Shown here: in pieces, positions 55,276 through 64,000 of the stretch | Layout: each line of letters begins with the position of its first letter | Position numbering within the stretch: position 1 is the stretch's first letter | Source of the DNA: JALOAT01 sp041687015 | Lineage (GTDB): Bacteria; Pseudomonadota; Gammaproteobacteria; Thiohalomonadales; Thiohalomonadaceae | Assembly (NCBI GenBank): GCA_041687015.1 | Contig: JAWLCT010000015.1 | Coordinates: forward strand, 1 to 64,000 | DNA length: 64,000 bases | Direction of reading: 5' to 3' | Position numbers and translations under genes: made by a program | Notes under the pieces: model-generated | Seen by the model: the letters and a program-made list of their open reading frames with translations, nothing else | Databases searched by the model: none | What the model was told of the DNA's origin: nothing

Positions 55276-56972
55276 CCGACGCCACCCGCAATCTGCTGGA
55301 ACAACACTTCGATACCGCCTTTGCCGCGCCCGACGGCATCGCCAAACTGCGCGAGTTGATCCTGACCCTTGCCATGCAGAGCAAGCTGGTGGAGCAGGAC
55401 CCGAATGATCCGCCTGCTTCGGAACTGCTGAAAGAGATCGAGGCTGAAAAACAGCGACTGGTGAAAGCAGGCAAAATCAAAAAGCCCAAGCCCCTGCCGG
55501 AAGTCTCTCCTGAGGAAGTTACCCACGAAATTCCGGCAAGCTGGGCATGGGTGCGATTCGGAGATATTGCCCAACACAATTCTGGCAAGACGCTGGACAA
55601 GGGGCGCAACACAGGCGAACCACGCGATTATATTACGACCTCAAATCTCTACTGGGGAAGGTTTGAACTCGACAATGTTCGCCAAATGTTAATCAGAGAC
55701 GACGAACTTGAAAAATGCACTGCAAGAAAGAATGATTTGTTGATCTGTGAAGGTGGGGAGGCGGGTCGAGCAGCGGTGTGGCACTTCGATTCAGAAGTGT
55801 GCTTTCAGAATCACGTCCATCGTGCTCGGTTTTACAGAGACATTGATCCGTACTTTGCCTACAGGTTTTTCGAGAAGCTGAACGCCACTGGCGAGATTAA
55901 TCAGCATCGCAAAGGGGTCGGCATCTCCAATATGTCGAGCAAGGCTTTGGCATCCATCGTGTTTCCTCTGCCCCCACTCCCCGAACAACACCGCATCGTC
56001 GCCCGCATCGACCAGTTGATGGCTCGGTGTGATGCGCTGGAAAAGCTGCGCAAGGAGCGGGAGGAGAAGCGGCTGGCCGTCCACGCCGCCGCCATCAAAC
56101 AACTGCTCGACGGGCCGGACGGCACGGCCTGGGACTTTATCAAGCAGCACTTCGGTGAACTCTACACCGTCAAGGAAAACGTCGCCGAACTGCGCAAGGC
56201 CATCCTCCAGCTCGCCGTCATGGGCCGCCTCGTCCCCCAAAACCCCAACGACCCGCCCGCCAGCGAACTGCTGAAAGAGATCGAAGCTGAAAAGCAGCGG
56301 CTGGTGAAAGAAAAGAAAATCAAGAGGCCTAAGCCGATACCTTCAATCTCTCAGGACGATGAGCCGTTTCAGGTTCCTGATAATTGGCGGTGGGTGAGAA
56401 TTGCCGAACTTGCGGAATCCATAGATTACGGGACATCACAAAAAACTTGTGACGATTCCTCGCTTGTTCCAGTTTATCGAATGGGCAATATCGTTGATGG
56501 TCAGTTGATCGACGAAGGATTCAAATACATTGCACCAGACATCGACGAGCTACCTCGCCTCTTCCTTCAACCAAACGATATTCTTTTTAACCGAACGAAT
56601 AGTTATGAGTTGGTCGGGAAATCGGCACGCTACACAGGTCCTGTCGAGCATGCGACATTCGCATCATATTTGATAAGGGTCAGATTGTTTGATGCACTAC
56701 TGAACCCGGTGTTCATAAGCCAGGCGATGAACGCACCCTATTTCAGATCAACTCAAATTGAACCTGAAATTGTGCAGCAGTGTGGACAGGCGAATTTTAA
56801 TGGCACAAAGCTTTCTCTTTGTGCTGTTCCTCTTCCACCACTCCCCGAACAACACCGCATCGTCGACCGCATCAACCAGTTGATGGCCTTGTGCGACACC
56901 CTCGACCAGCAGATCGACGCCGCCACCGGTAAACAAACCAAACTCCTCAACGCCGTGATGGCACAGGTATAG
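55272..56972 (+). CDS. hsdS: Type I restriction-modification system, specificity subunit
   Basis: HsdS reads the bipartite target through two target recognition domains. The 566-residue protein starts at ATG 55272 (MTDATRNLLEQHFDTAF), overlapping hsdM by 4 bp. Two recognition domains are each framed by related conserved blocks. The lead-in block SELLKEIEAEKQRLVK occurs near residues 50 and 330, and the trailing block PLPPLPEQHRIV occurs near 235 and 520. The matching DNA segments (55399/56242 and 55966/56827) are nearly identical, which would allow domain exchange by recombination. Confidence 0.94.
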   Translation: MTDATRNLLEQHFDTAFAAPDGIAKLRELILTLAMQSKLVEQDPNDPPASELLKEIEAEKQRLVKAGKIKKPKPLPEVSPEEVTHEIPASWAWVRFGDIAQHNSGKTLDKGRNTGEPRDYITTSNLYWGRFELDNVRQMLIRDDELEKCTARKNDLLICEGGEAGRAAVWHFDSEVCFQNHVHRARFYRDIDPYFAYRFFEKLNATGEINQHRKGVGISNMSSKALASIVFPLPPLPEQHRIVARIDQLMARCDALEKLRKEREEKRLAVHAAAIKQLLDGPDGTAWDFIKQHFGELYTVKENVAELRKAILQLAVMGRLVPQNPNDPPASELLKEIEAEKQRLVKEKKIKRPKPIPSISQDDEPFQVPDNWRWVRIAELAESIDYGTSQKTCDDSSLVPVYRMGNIVDGQLIDEGFKYIAPDIDELPRLFLQPNDILFNRTNSYELVGKSARYTGPVEHATFASYLIRVRLFDALLNPVFISQAMNAPYFRSTQIEPEIVQQCGQANFNGTKLSLCAVPLPPLPEQHRIVDRINQLMALCDTLDQQIDAATGKQTKLLNAVMAQV

Positions 56973-56981
56973 GGAGATGCC

Positions 56982-58871
56982 ATGCGCCTGACATCGCTCT
57001 ATATCGGTCAGTACAAAAACCTTCGGGACTTTTCCCTGAGCTTCGACGGCGGCAGCTTTATCGATGTCTTTGTCGGCAAGAACGGCACCGGTAAATCCAA
57101 CCTGTTCGAGGCGCTCATCGAGATATTCCGTCATATCGTCGAGTTCGATCGTGACAAGGCTGCCTGTGAATTCAATTACCGCATCGGCTTCGAAATCGAC
57201 GGCAAGGCCACCGAGATCGGCTGGAACTCCGGAAAGCTGACCATCGGCGGCAAAGAGCGAAAAACCATTGGCAAGACGCCGCTGCCGGACAATGTGCTGA
57301 TCTACTACTCCGGCCACAACGACACCGTGGCAAATCTGGTCGAGCAGTATGAAGAGACCTTCCGCAAACGCATCAAGCGCGCCGATTTTGACGAGGCCCG
57401 TTATTTCATCGGGATCGGCCCGGACTACAAGGAACTGTTGCTGGCCGTGCTGCTGATGCAGCCCGAAACCTGCAAGGCCCGGCAATTTATTTGCCAGAAG
57501 CTCGGCATCGAAACCGTGGCCTTAGAAGCGAAGGTGGTGCTGGAACGCCCCGCCTATGCCGCTGATTCCCGTTTTGACATCGAATTGAACGATGAAACCG
57601 ACCGCTACTGGCAGCCGGAGGGGATCACCAAGACCTTTCTCGACCGGCTCCATGGGTGCATCAACACCGCCACCGGCAGCCCGGTGCGCTCCGAGGGTTA
57701 TTTCGCTGAACCAGATCGTTACATCCTCTATTTCGATATCGCCAAAATCCGCCAGGAATTCGCCGACCTCAGCCCCCAGGAGCTGTTCCGCCAGTTTGAC
57801 AACCTGAAGACGCTGGGGATGCTGGCCGAGATCACCATTCCCCTGCAACTGACCGGCGGCGTGGACGCCACCATCGCCCATTTCAGCGACGGCCAATTCC
57901 AGTCGGTGTACATCTACTCCATCGTCGAACTGTTCAAGGACCGAAACTGCATCACCCTTCTCGACGAGCCCGACTCCTTCCTCCACCCTGAATGGCAATT
58001 CGACTTCCTCAAACAGGTCTTCGAGATCACCGACACCACTGCCAAAAACAACCATGTGCTGATGAGCAGTCATAGTGCTGTGACGCTCATTCCGCACGAC
58101 AAAAAGAAAATCAAGTTTTTTGACATCAAAGGCAATCAGGCGAATTGCTATGACCTGCCCAAGTCGGTTGCCATCAAAAAATTGAGTGCCGATCTCATTA
58201 AATATTCCGAGCAGGAGCAGTTGCTCAGCATCATCAACGCCATCCAGATTGAAAACAAACCGGTTCTGTTCACCGAGGGCAGCACCGACCCGGTGATTCT
58301 CAAGGAGGCATGGTACAAGCTGTATGACGTTGAGATGCCGTTCATCCCGTTTTATGCCTTCAGCTGCACCTACATTAAACAGCTGCTGACCGACAACCGA
58401 ATTCATACTGAAATGGGTGGATTGCCGGTTTTCGCCCTATTCGATTTCGACAAGGCCTATGACCAGTGGAACGGATTGAACGGTGCCGTCAGCGAAACAG
58501 ACCCGTTGAAGGGAATGATCAAGAAATGGGCGGAAGGAGAATCTTACGCTCTGATGCTGCCCGTACCAGCCAACGCCGACATACAAAAGCAAGTTATCCG
58601 CAATGCTGCCACGGGTGAAACCTTCGGCGGAGACTCGTGCTGTGAGATAGAGCACCTGTTTTACGGACTCGAAGCCACTAAGAATTATTACCAGCAGGAG
58701 CCCTGCGTCGGCGGTACCAAGATCGTCTTTAAATCAGATGGGGAGAAGACCGCTTTCGCCAAGGAAGTCGTACCAACCCTGGCCTCGGCTTGCTTTGAAG
58801 TTTTCCGTCCCATGTTCGAATTCATCAAGTCGAAGTGCCCGGCTGCTGTGGATGGCAAGGAGGGTGTTTGA
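56982..58871 (+). CDS. OLD-like AAA/ABC-type ATPase with C-terminal TOPRIM-like domain
   Basis: A 629-residue protein. Walker A is GKNGTGKS (32-39); the ABC-type signature is FSDGQF (301-306); Walker B is CITLLDEP (323-330) with following Asp/Glu; the H-loop is MSSHS (His364). After this a TOPRIM-like region has LFTEGSTD (Glu432, Asp436) and ALFDFD (Asp488, Asp490). This layout is that of OLD-family nucleases and of ATPase-TOPRIM pairs such as Gabija GajA or PARIS. Which subfamily cannot be decided by eye. It starts 9 bp after hsdS with GGGAG upstream, and the next gene begins 4 bp after its stop. A defence role is inferred from family and context. Confidence 0.85.
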   Translation: MRLTSLYIGQYKNLRDFSLSFDGGSFIDVFVGKNGTGKSNLFEALIEIFRHIVEFDRDKAACEFNYRIGFEIDGKATEIGWNSGKLTIGGKERKTIGKTPLPDNVLIYYSGHNDTVANLVEQYEETFRKRIKRADFDEARYFIGIGPDYKELLLAVLLMQPETCKARQFICQKLGIETVALEAKVVLERPAYAADSRFDIELNDETDRYWQPEGITKTFLDRLHGCINTATGSPVRSEGYFAEPDRYILYFDIAKIRQEFADLSPQELFRQFDNLKTLGMLAEITIPLQLTGGVDATIAHFSDGQFQSVYIYSIVELFKDRNCITLLDEPDSFLHPEWQFDFLKQVFEITDTTAKNNHVLMSSHSAVTLIPHDKKKIKFFDIKGNQANCYDLPKSVAIKKLSADLIKYSEQEQLLSIINAIQIENKPVLFTEGSTDPVILKEAWYKLYDVEMPFIPFYAFSCTYIKQLLTDNRIHTEMGGLPVFALFDFDKAYDQWNGLNGAVSETDPLKGMIKKWAEGESYALMLPVPANADIQKQVIRNAATGETFGGDSCCEIEHLFYGLEATKNYYQQEPCVGGTKIVFKSDGEKTAFAKEVVPTLASACFEVFRPMFEFIKSKCPAAVDGKEGV

Positions 58872-58875
58872 CTCG

Positions 58876-59544
58876 ATGGCGCTAAAAAAGAATCAACAAC
58901 GAGTATACGATTGGCTGAATGATGACCTCAGCCTTCCAGTCTTTGCCGAGGCGTATAAAGGTGCCGCAATTCTTATAAATCAGAGACCAGCAGGCTACGT
59001 CTCGTTTGTTGCTCATGCTGGACGGGACTTGATGAACCGTCTTGCATCGACTGTTGCTGGCATCAAATCGGAGCGCGTTCAATACCAACAGCATATCGAC
59101 AAATTACAGAACCACTGGCGGGATGAGTGGCGCTTCAGCAATGAACTTTTGTCAGATGTGGCCGAGAAAGGACACCTGATTCCAATCGATGTATGCCAGA
59201 AAATCTCTACCCTGATTGATGAACACAAGTCTGGGCGTATGCGAAGTTCGGAGGCTGATGGATTGTTCTTCAGTACATTTCTCGATTACTCCGATAAAGA
59301 CAAGATTCCCGGCAATTTTCTTTCGGAATGGAAAGCTGCAAAAGACTGGTTTCTTGGCCATGCGCATCTGCGCGATAAACCGTTTCGTGCAGAAACGGAC
59401 AATGACTTGGTGAAACATTTCAATTGCCTTGATGGGTATCTCTACATAGCTGCCAGCAGCCAATATGATCGATTAAAGGACCTGAATGAAATCCTGGACG
59501 CCACCAACCAACGAGATGATAGAAAAAGTACTGGCGTCTGTTAA
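58876..59544 (+). CDS. Uncharacterised 222-residue protein of the ATPase-linked module
   Basis: ATG 58876 (MALKKNQQRVYDWLNDDLS) lies 4 bp after the ATPase stop. An open frame upstream to 58738 is inside the ATPase gene. The product is soluble and mostly helical, with a conserved-looking AAILINQRPAGYVSFVAHA segment followed by GRDLMNRLAS, and a tryptophan-rich region (AAKDWFLGHAH). I recognise no domain; a HEPN-type RNase motif (RxxxxH) is not evident. Base composition is more A/T-rich than the chromosomal core, consistent with transfer. Its last 59 bp overlap the start of the next gene. Confidence 0.75.
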   Translation: MALKKNQQRVYDWLNDDLSLPVFAEAYKGAAILINQRPAGYVSFVAHAGRDLMNRLASTVAGIKSERVQYQQHIDKLQNHWRDEWRFSNELLSDVAEKGHLIPIDVCQKISTLIDEHKSGRMRSSEADGLFFSTFLDYSDKDKIPGNFLSEWKAAKDWFLGHAHLRDKPFRAETDNDLVKHFNCLDGYLYIAASSQYDRLKDLNEILDATNQRDDRKSTGVC

Positions 59545-62392
59545 AAAAGAGACGGATCGGCAGTACTTCTTCTCCAGGCTAAGCAACCCTCTCTGGATAG
59601 GGCCACTGCGTGAACGCGGCTATTTCAACTGTCCTCCTGGGTTGAAACAGCTACCTGACGGATATGTGCAATATCCGCATTGGCCGGAACTGAGCTATTT
59701 AGTGGCCGTTACGGAGGAAGCTCCAGATCAAGTAGTCGAAATTATTTTATCTCTGCCAAAAACAGATAACCCACGGATTTATGATGATGTCCTGGCAATT
59801 TCCCTTAAGCTCAAAGGGCAACAATCGGCAGGGTTGCTTCCGAAGCTTATTGAATATATCGAGCTTGATAATCCCTTTCTCGCCCACCGTTATCCCGAAT
59901 TGCTCCAGCATTGGACGGAACAAGGCAACATCGCCGAAGCGCTTGAAATAACAAAAATGCTTGTTCCCTTTCGAGAAGATCCAAGGGCGCAGGACAAACA
60001 ACAACTCCGCAAAAAGAAACCAAAGACCACAGGGACCTCACTTGAACCAGCGCCCCGCTTTCCACAATGGGAATATCAGCAAATCCTGGAAAAAGGTGTT
60101 CGCCCCTTGGCTGAGCGTGAGCCCTATCAGGTTTCCCGCATCCTGATTGATGCGGTGGCAAGCATGATCGGGCTGGGAATGCACCCGGAAGATTTCGAAA
60201 AAGGCAGCGACCAGGACTATTCGGAAATCTGGTGCCGCAGGCTGGATAAGCCGGATCGCGACTATCAGGATGCGAAGGAAACCCTGGTGCAGACGCTGAC
60301 CTATGCCTGTGAGCAGGTCTATGAGAACGCCCCGGAATCCATTGATGCCCTGGATCAGGCATTGCGAAATTATCGCTGGAAGGTGTTCAAGCGACTGCGG
60401 CAACACCTTTACGCGTCACACCCCAATGACCAGACCCTCCCATGGATACGCGAGCAGATTCTTGGTCACGAAGACTATCCCAAATGGGAGCACCACTTCG
60501 AATTTCAATTGATGATCCGCAAGGCCAGTGAACACTTCGGCCCCCGCCTGCTCAGTGCGGAGGAACGAAAAGGGATTTTCGACGCCATTCTCAGCGGGCC
60601 TTCGAAAGAGGATTTCCGTGAATGGATGGGTGAACGCTACAGTGAGGAGGCTTTTCAGCAGCGTCAGCGCTACTTTCACCGTATGCAGCTACGCCCATTC
60701 GCCGCACTGCTTAGCGGGGACGTCCGACGGTATTTCGATGAGCTGGAACGTGAATCTTCGGCTGAAGCTGTTACCGATGACAGCTATTCACCCTACGGCG
60801 GAGTAACCGGAGGCACGGTCAGCTACCGGAGCCCGAAGTCCGCCGAAGATCTTGAAAACTTCACCGATGATGAGCTTCTGGCCTACCTGAACGACTGGAA
60901 CGAGGAGCATCGGGACAAGGATAACTGGCTGGTTGAGATCAATATCTCCGCGCTGGCTGGCGTCTTCCAATCCCTGTTCAAAGAGAAGATCGTGCCAGAT
61001 GGCGAGCGGCTGGCTTTCTGGCTTGCGAACCGTGACCGGATTGCCCGGCCGGTCTATGTCGCGGCCATGCTCAAGGCCATGCTCGAACTCGTCAAGGAGA
61101 AGAATTTCGACAAACTGGACCAGTGTCTTGAGTTCTGTGCATGGGTCCTGTCACATCCGGACACGGCGCGAGTGGAAGGACAACCCGAGCCACGAGACGA
61201 ATCACGCGACCATCCTGACTGGGGCAGCCCGCGCCGAGCCGTGGTTGATTTTATTGACGCCTGTGTGAACAAGGATACGGATGCGCCAATAGCTGCAAGG
61301 GACGGCCTTGCCGCTCTGCTTCGACAGGCGTGCGGGCAGTCCGACTGGCGGCTCGACCACGACCGCCCGGTGTTGCTTAACCGCGACGATCCTATTACCG
61401 AAGCAATCAACAATACCCGCAGCCGGTCACTCGAATCCCTTGTCAATTTCGGCTTCTGGGTTCGCCGCCAGTTACCGGAAGACCCGTTGCCGGAAGTGAC
61501 CGACATCCTCGCGAAACGTCTAGCCGAGAATGCTGAAATCCCGCTAACCCGGCCTGAGCAGGCGTTACTGGGGTTGCACTTCGGGAACCTCTGCACCCTC
61601 AATCGGGATTGGGCCGCCCAGCAACGGGAAATCTTTTTCCCACAGGCAAATGAAGCTGTTTGGCGGGATACATTCGGCAGCTATATCCGATTTAACCGTC
61701 CGGTCAAGCTGACGTTTGAAATTCTGCAGGGTGAGTTTGAATATGCAATAGAGAACCTCAATAGCCTTGCGAACGAAAAAGGCGACGGTAGGGAGCTTAT
61801 CGACAGGCTGGGCCAGCACCTTTTCACCTACTACCTTTGGGAGGTCTACCCCCTGACGGGTGACAAAAACCTGCTTGAGCGTTTCTATGACAAGACCAAA
61901 GGTGACCGGAAACGCTGGGGGCAACTCTTCGACCATGTTGGCCGATCATTGAGAAATAGCGGCAGGCAACTGGATCAAACATTGACCGACCGCGTTATCG
62001 CTTTTTTCGATTGGCGCTTTGAAGCCTCTGAGCCGTTGGAGCTTCAGGAATTTACCTTTTGGTTGGAAGCCGAATGTCTCGGCTCTGACTGGCGTTTGCA
62101 ATCGTACTCGAAAATTCTCGATCTTGGCCGACGAAAAGATGTTGGACTTTCGCTTGAGGTGAGAGCCCTGAATAAACTGCTCCCGAATCACCTGGCATTG
62201 GTTGTCGAATGCTTTGCCAAAATCACGGATGCCATGGACCAAGGCACTCAGATGTATATTTTAGCCGATGAGGCCAAGCCAATTTTGAAGGCTGGCCTGA
62301 CCGCTGAAGACCCTCAGATTCGCGAAAATGCTGAACGTGCCCGGGAAAATCTGTTGCGGCTGGGCCGCTTTGATTATCTGGACGTTGAATGA
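59486..62392 (+). CDS. Uncharacterised large helical protein (968 residues)
   Basis: ATG 59486 follows AAAGGA at good spacing and overlaps the previous gene by 59 bp. An alternative ATG at 59516 lacks a ribosome-binding site. The product is predominantly alpha-helical, with many Trp, Glu and Arg residues, and has no visible Walker A, nuclease or methylase motif. The N-terminal region (about 24-80) has the pattern FF.RL.NP.WI.PL, then PPG and WPEL.YL. From memory this recurs in large helical proteins of unknown function near defence genes. No signal peptide or membrane segment is seen. A repeat-type scaffold or sensor role is a guess from shape and context. It lies 13 bp before the fic gene. 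Confidence 0.8.
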   Translation: MKSWTPPTNEMIEKVLASVKKETDRQYFFSRLSNPLWIGPLRERGYFNCPPGLKQLPDGYVQYPHWPELSYLVAVTEEAPDQVVEIILSLPKTDNPRIYDDVLAISLKLKGQQSAGLLPKLIEYIELDNPFLAHRYPELLQHWTEQGNIAEALEITKMLVPFREDPRAQDKQQLRKKKPKTTGTSLEPAPRFPQWEYQQILEKGVRPLAEREPYQVSRILIDAVASMIGLGMHPEDFEKGSDQDYSEIWCRRLDKPDRDYQDAKETLVQTLTYACEQVYENAPESIDALDQALRNYRWKVFKRLRQHLYASHPNDQTLPWIREQILGHEDYPKWEHHFEFQLMIRKASEHFGPRLLSAEERKGIFDAILSGPSKEDFREWMGERYSEEAFQQRQRYFHRMQLRPFAALLSGDVRRYFDELERESSAEAVTDDSYSPYGGVTGGTVSYRSPKSAEDLENFTDDELLAYLNDWNEEHRDKDNWLVEINISALAGVFQSLFKEKIVPDGERLAFWLANRDRIARPVYVAAMLKAMLELVKEKNFDKLDQCLEFCAWVLSHPDTARVEGQPEPRDESRDHPDWGSPRRAVVDFIDACVNKDTDAPIAARDGLAALLRQACGQSDWRLDHDRPVLLNRDDPITEAINNTRSRSLESLVNFGFWVRRQLPEDPLPEVTDILAKRLAENAEIPLTRPEQALLGLHFGNLCTLNRDWAAQQREIFFPQANEAVWRDTFGSYIRFNRPVKLTFEILQGEFEYAIENLNSLANEKGDGRELIDRLGQHLFTYYLWEVYPLTGDKNLLERFYDKTKGDRKRWGQLFDHVGRSLRNSGRQLDQTLTDRVIAFFDWRFEASEPLELQEFTFWLEAECLGSDWRLQSYSKILDLGRRKDVGLSLEVRALNKLLPNHLALVVECFAKITDAMDQGTQMYILADEAKPILKAGLTAEDPQIRENAERARENLLRLGRFDYLDVE

Positions 62393-62405
62393 GGGGGAAC
62401 ATGCC

Positions 62406-63446
<1,041 letters not shown>

Positions 63447-63455
<9 letters not shown>

Positions 63456-63525
63456 CAAGCTGTGACACCGAGCTGTGACAGAGCTATGACAGAGCTATGA
63501 CAGAGCTATGACAATAGCTGCGACA
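63447..63525 (+). repeat. Iteron-like array of GAGCTATGACA (11 bp)
   Basis: Seven copies of (G)AGCT(A/G)(T/C)GACA begin (at AGCT) at 63448, 63458, 63471, 63482, 63493, 63504 and 63516. Three consecutive copies (63481-63513) are perfect. Spacing is 10-13 bp, about one helical turn, so all copies face the same side of the DNA. The first copy contains the fic stop codon and the array ends 68 bp before the next gene. Confidence 0.9.
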
Positions 63526-63592
63526 TCTTGGGGACTGACTTGAGGGGTGACTTGGAGGCCAATGTTTTCTAACGACATGCTGATGGCGGAGT

Positions 63593-64000
63593 ATGGATTT
63601 GCCGAAGAGTGACAAGAGCCAGAATGAACAAGACGAACTGTGTCAGCTGCGCGAGGAGAACGCCCGCCTCAAGGAACTGCTGACCCAGCACGGTATCGCC
63701 TGGAAAGAACCGGCCATCCCTGAACCTGTCCCCGCCCCAACCGAATCCGCACCAGCCCCAACCCATTTCACCACCGACGACAAGATTGCCCTGTTCCGCC
63801 GTCTGTTCCGGGGGCGGGAGGATGTCTACCCGCAGCGCTGGGAGTCGGCAAAAGGCACGTCCGGCTACTCACCGGCCTGCGGGAACGAGTGGAAACCCGG
63901 CATCTGCCACAAGCCCCGGGTGAAATGCGGCGATTGCAACCAGCGACAATTGCTGCCGGTGACCGACCGGGTGATCTATGACCATTTGGCCGGAAAGCAG
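63593..64000 (+). CDS. N-terminal part of a TOTE-type conflict system primase protein (partial)
   Basis: The frame is open from ATG 63593 to the window end (136 codons). A TTG at 63599, better spaced from GGAG, is an alternative start. The product begins with a coiled coil (LCQLREENARLKELLTQ) and a Pro-rich linker. It then has LFRRLFRGREDVYPQRWES and a Cys-rich stretch (SPACGNEW, ICHKPRVKCGDC). I recognise this as the opening of the archaeo-eukaryotic-type primase domain of TOTE conflict systems, usually followed by a helicase and sometimes a nuclease. The catalytic acidic motif would lie beyond 64000 and is not seen. Confidence 0.75.
   Translation, partial: MDLPKSDKSQNEQDELCQLREENARLKELLTQHGIAWKEPAIPEPVPAPTESAPAPTHFTTDDKIALFRRLFRGREDVYPQRWESAKGTSGYSPACGNEWKPGICHKPRVKCGDCNQRQLLPVTDRVIYDHLAGKQ

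Noticed and set aside
58876..59544. HEPN ribonuclease call for the 222-residue protein
   Set aside because: The size and helical look fit, but the RxxxxH catalytic motif is not evident.

Overview
The window is a high-GC gammaproteobacterial chromosome segment from a short-read draft assembly. The evidence for the host is gene order: hrcA-grpE-dnaK-dnaJ, dapB-carA-carB-greA, rlmE-ftsH-folP-glmM-tpiA-secG-tRNA-Leu, nuoA-N, tRNA-fMet-rimP-nusA-infB-rbfA-truB-rpsO-pnp, recN/fur/bamE/rnfH/ratA and smpB-ssrA are all proteobacterial arrangements, and the fur/bamE/ratA/smpB cluster is typical of Gammaproteobacteria. HrcA with a CIRCE operator, a DUF2818 gene after nuoN and an exported DsrE-like protein fit lineages such as Chromatiales and other sulfur-oxidisers better than enterics, but I cannot name a genus. 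Two 100-N gaps (36519-36618 and 45532-45631) sit inside dapB and recN. Each is flanked by an identical 99-bp direct duplication and is best read as a scaffolding artefact.

Layout. Positions 1-63 hold the end of a + strand gene. From about 43,000 down to 130 nearly everything is on the minus strand: heat-shock genes, a DsrE-like protein, dapB, carAB, greA, a DUF4149 protein, then (beyond the single + strand gene yhbY) rlmE, ftsH, folP, glmM, tpiA, secG, tRNA-Leu(GAG), all 14 genes of NADH:quinone oxidoreductase, DUF2818, the initiator tRNA, and the rimP-to-pnp translation/RNA-decay operon. From 43,101 to 50,672 come nadK, recN, fur (minus), bamE, rnfH-ratA-transporter (minus), smpB and the tmRNA gene ssrA.

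Immediately after the ssrA terminator the character changes. From 50,673 to the window end lies an accessory block, co-directional on the + strand apart from one small minus-strand ORF. It holds a small XRE regulator overlapping hsdR, then hsdM and hsdS (a complete type I restriction-modification system), an OLD-like ATPase/TOPRIM protein, a 222-residue and a 968-residue protein that I cannot assign, a Fic-domain protein, an 11-bp iteron-like repeat array, and the first 136 codons of a protein resembling the primase domain of TOTE-type conflict systems. Spacing is tight (4-bp, 1-bp and 59-bp overlaps), so hsdR to fic probably form one operon. The three genes at 56982-62392 are the best candidate for an undescribed defence module. 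The 3' end of ssrA is a well-known integration target, but no integrase is visible here; the island may continue past 64,000.

The core part carries several long imperfect palindromes in gene gaps, built from tandem CACGGGG-type units, plus REP-like palindromes. I see none of these in the accessory block. Regulatory sites with good matches include CIRCE upstream of hrcA, sigma70-type promoters for tRNA-fMet, nuoA, carA and the xre-hsd operon, and a terminator-like hairpin just before rimP.
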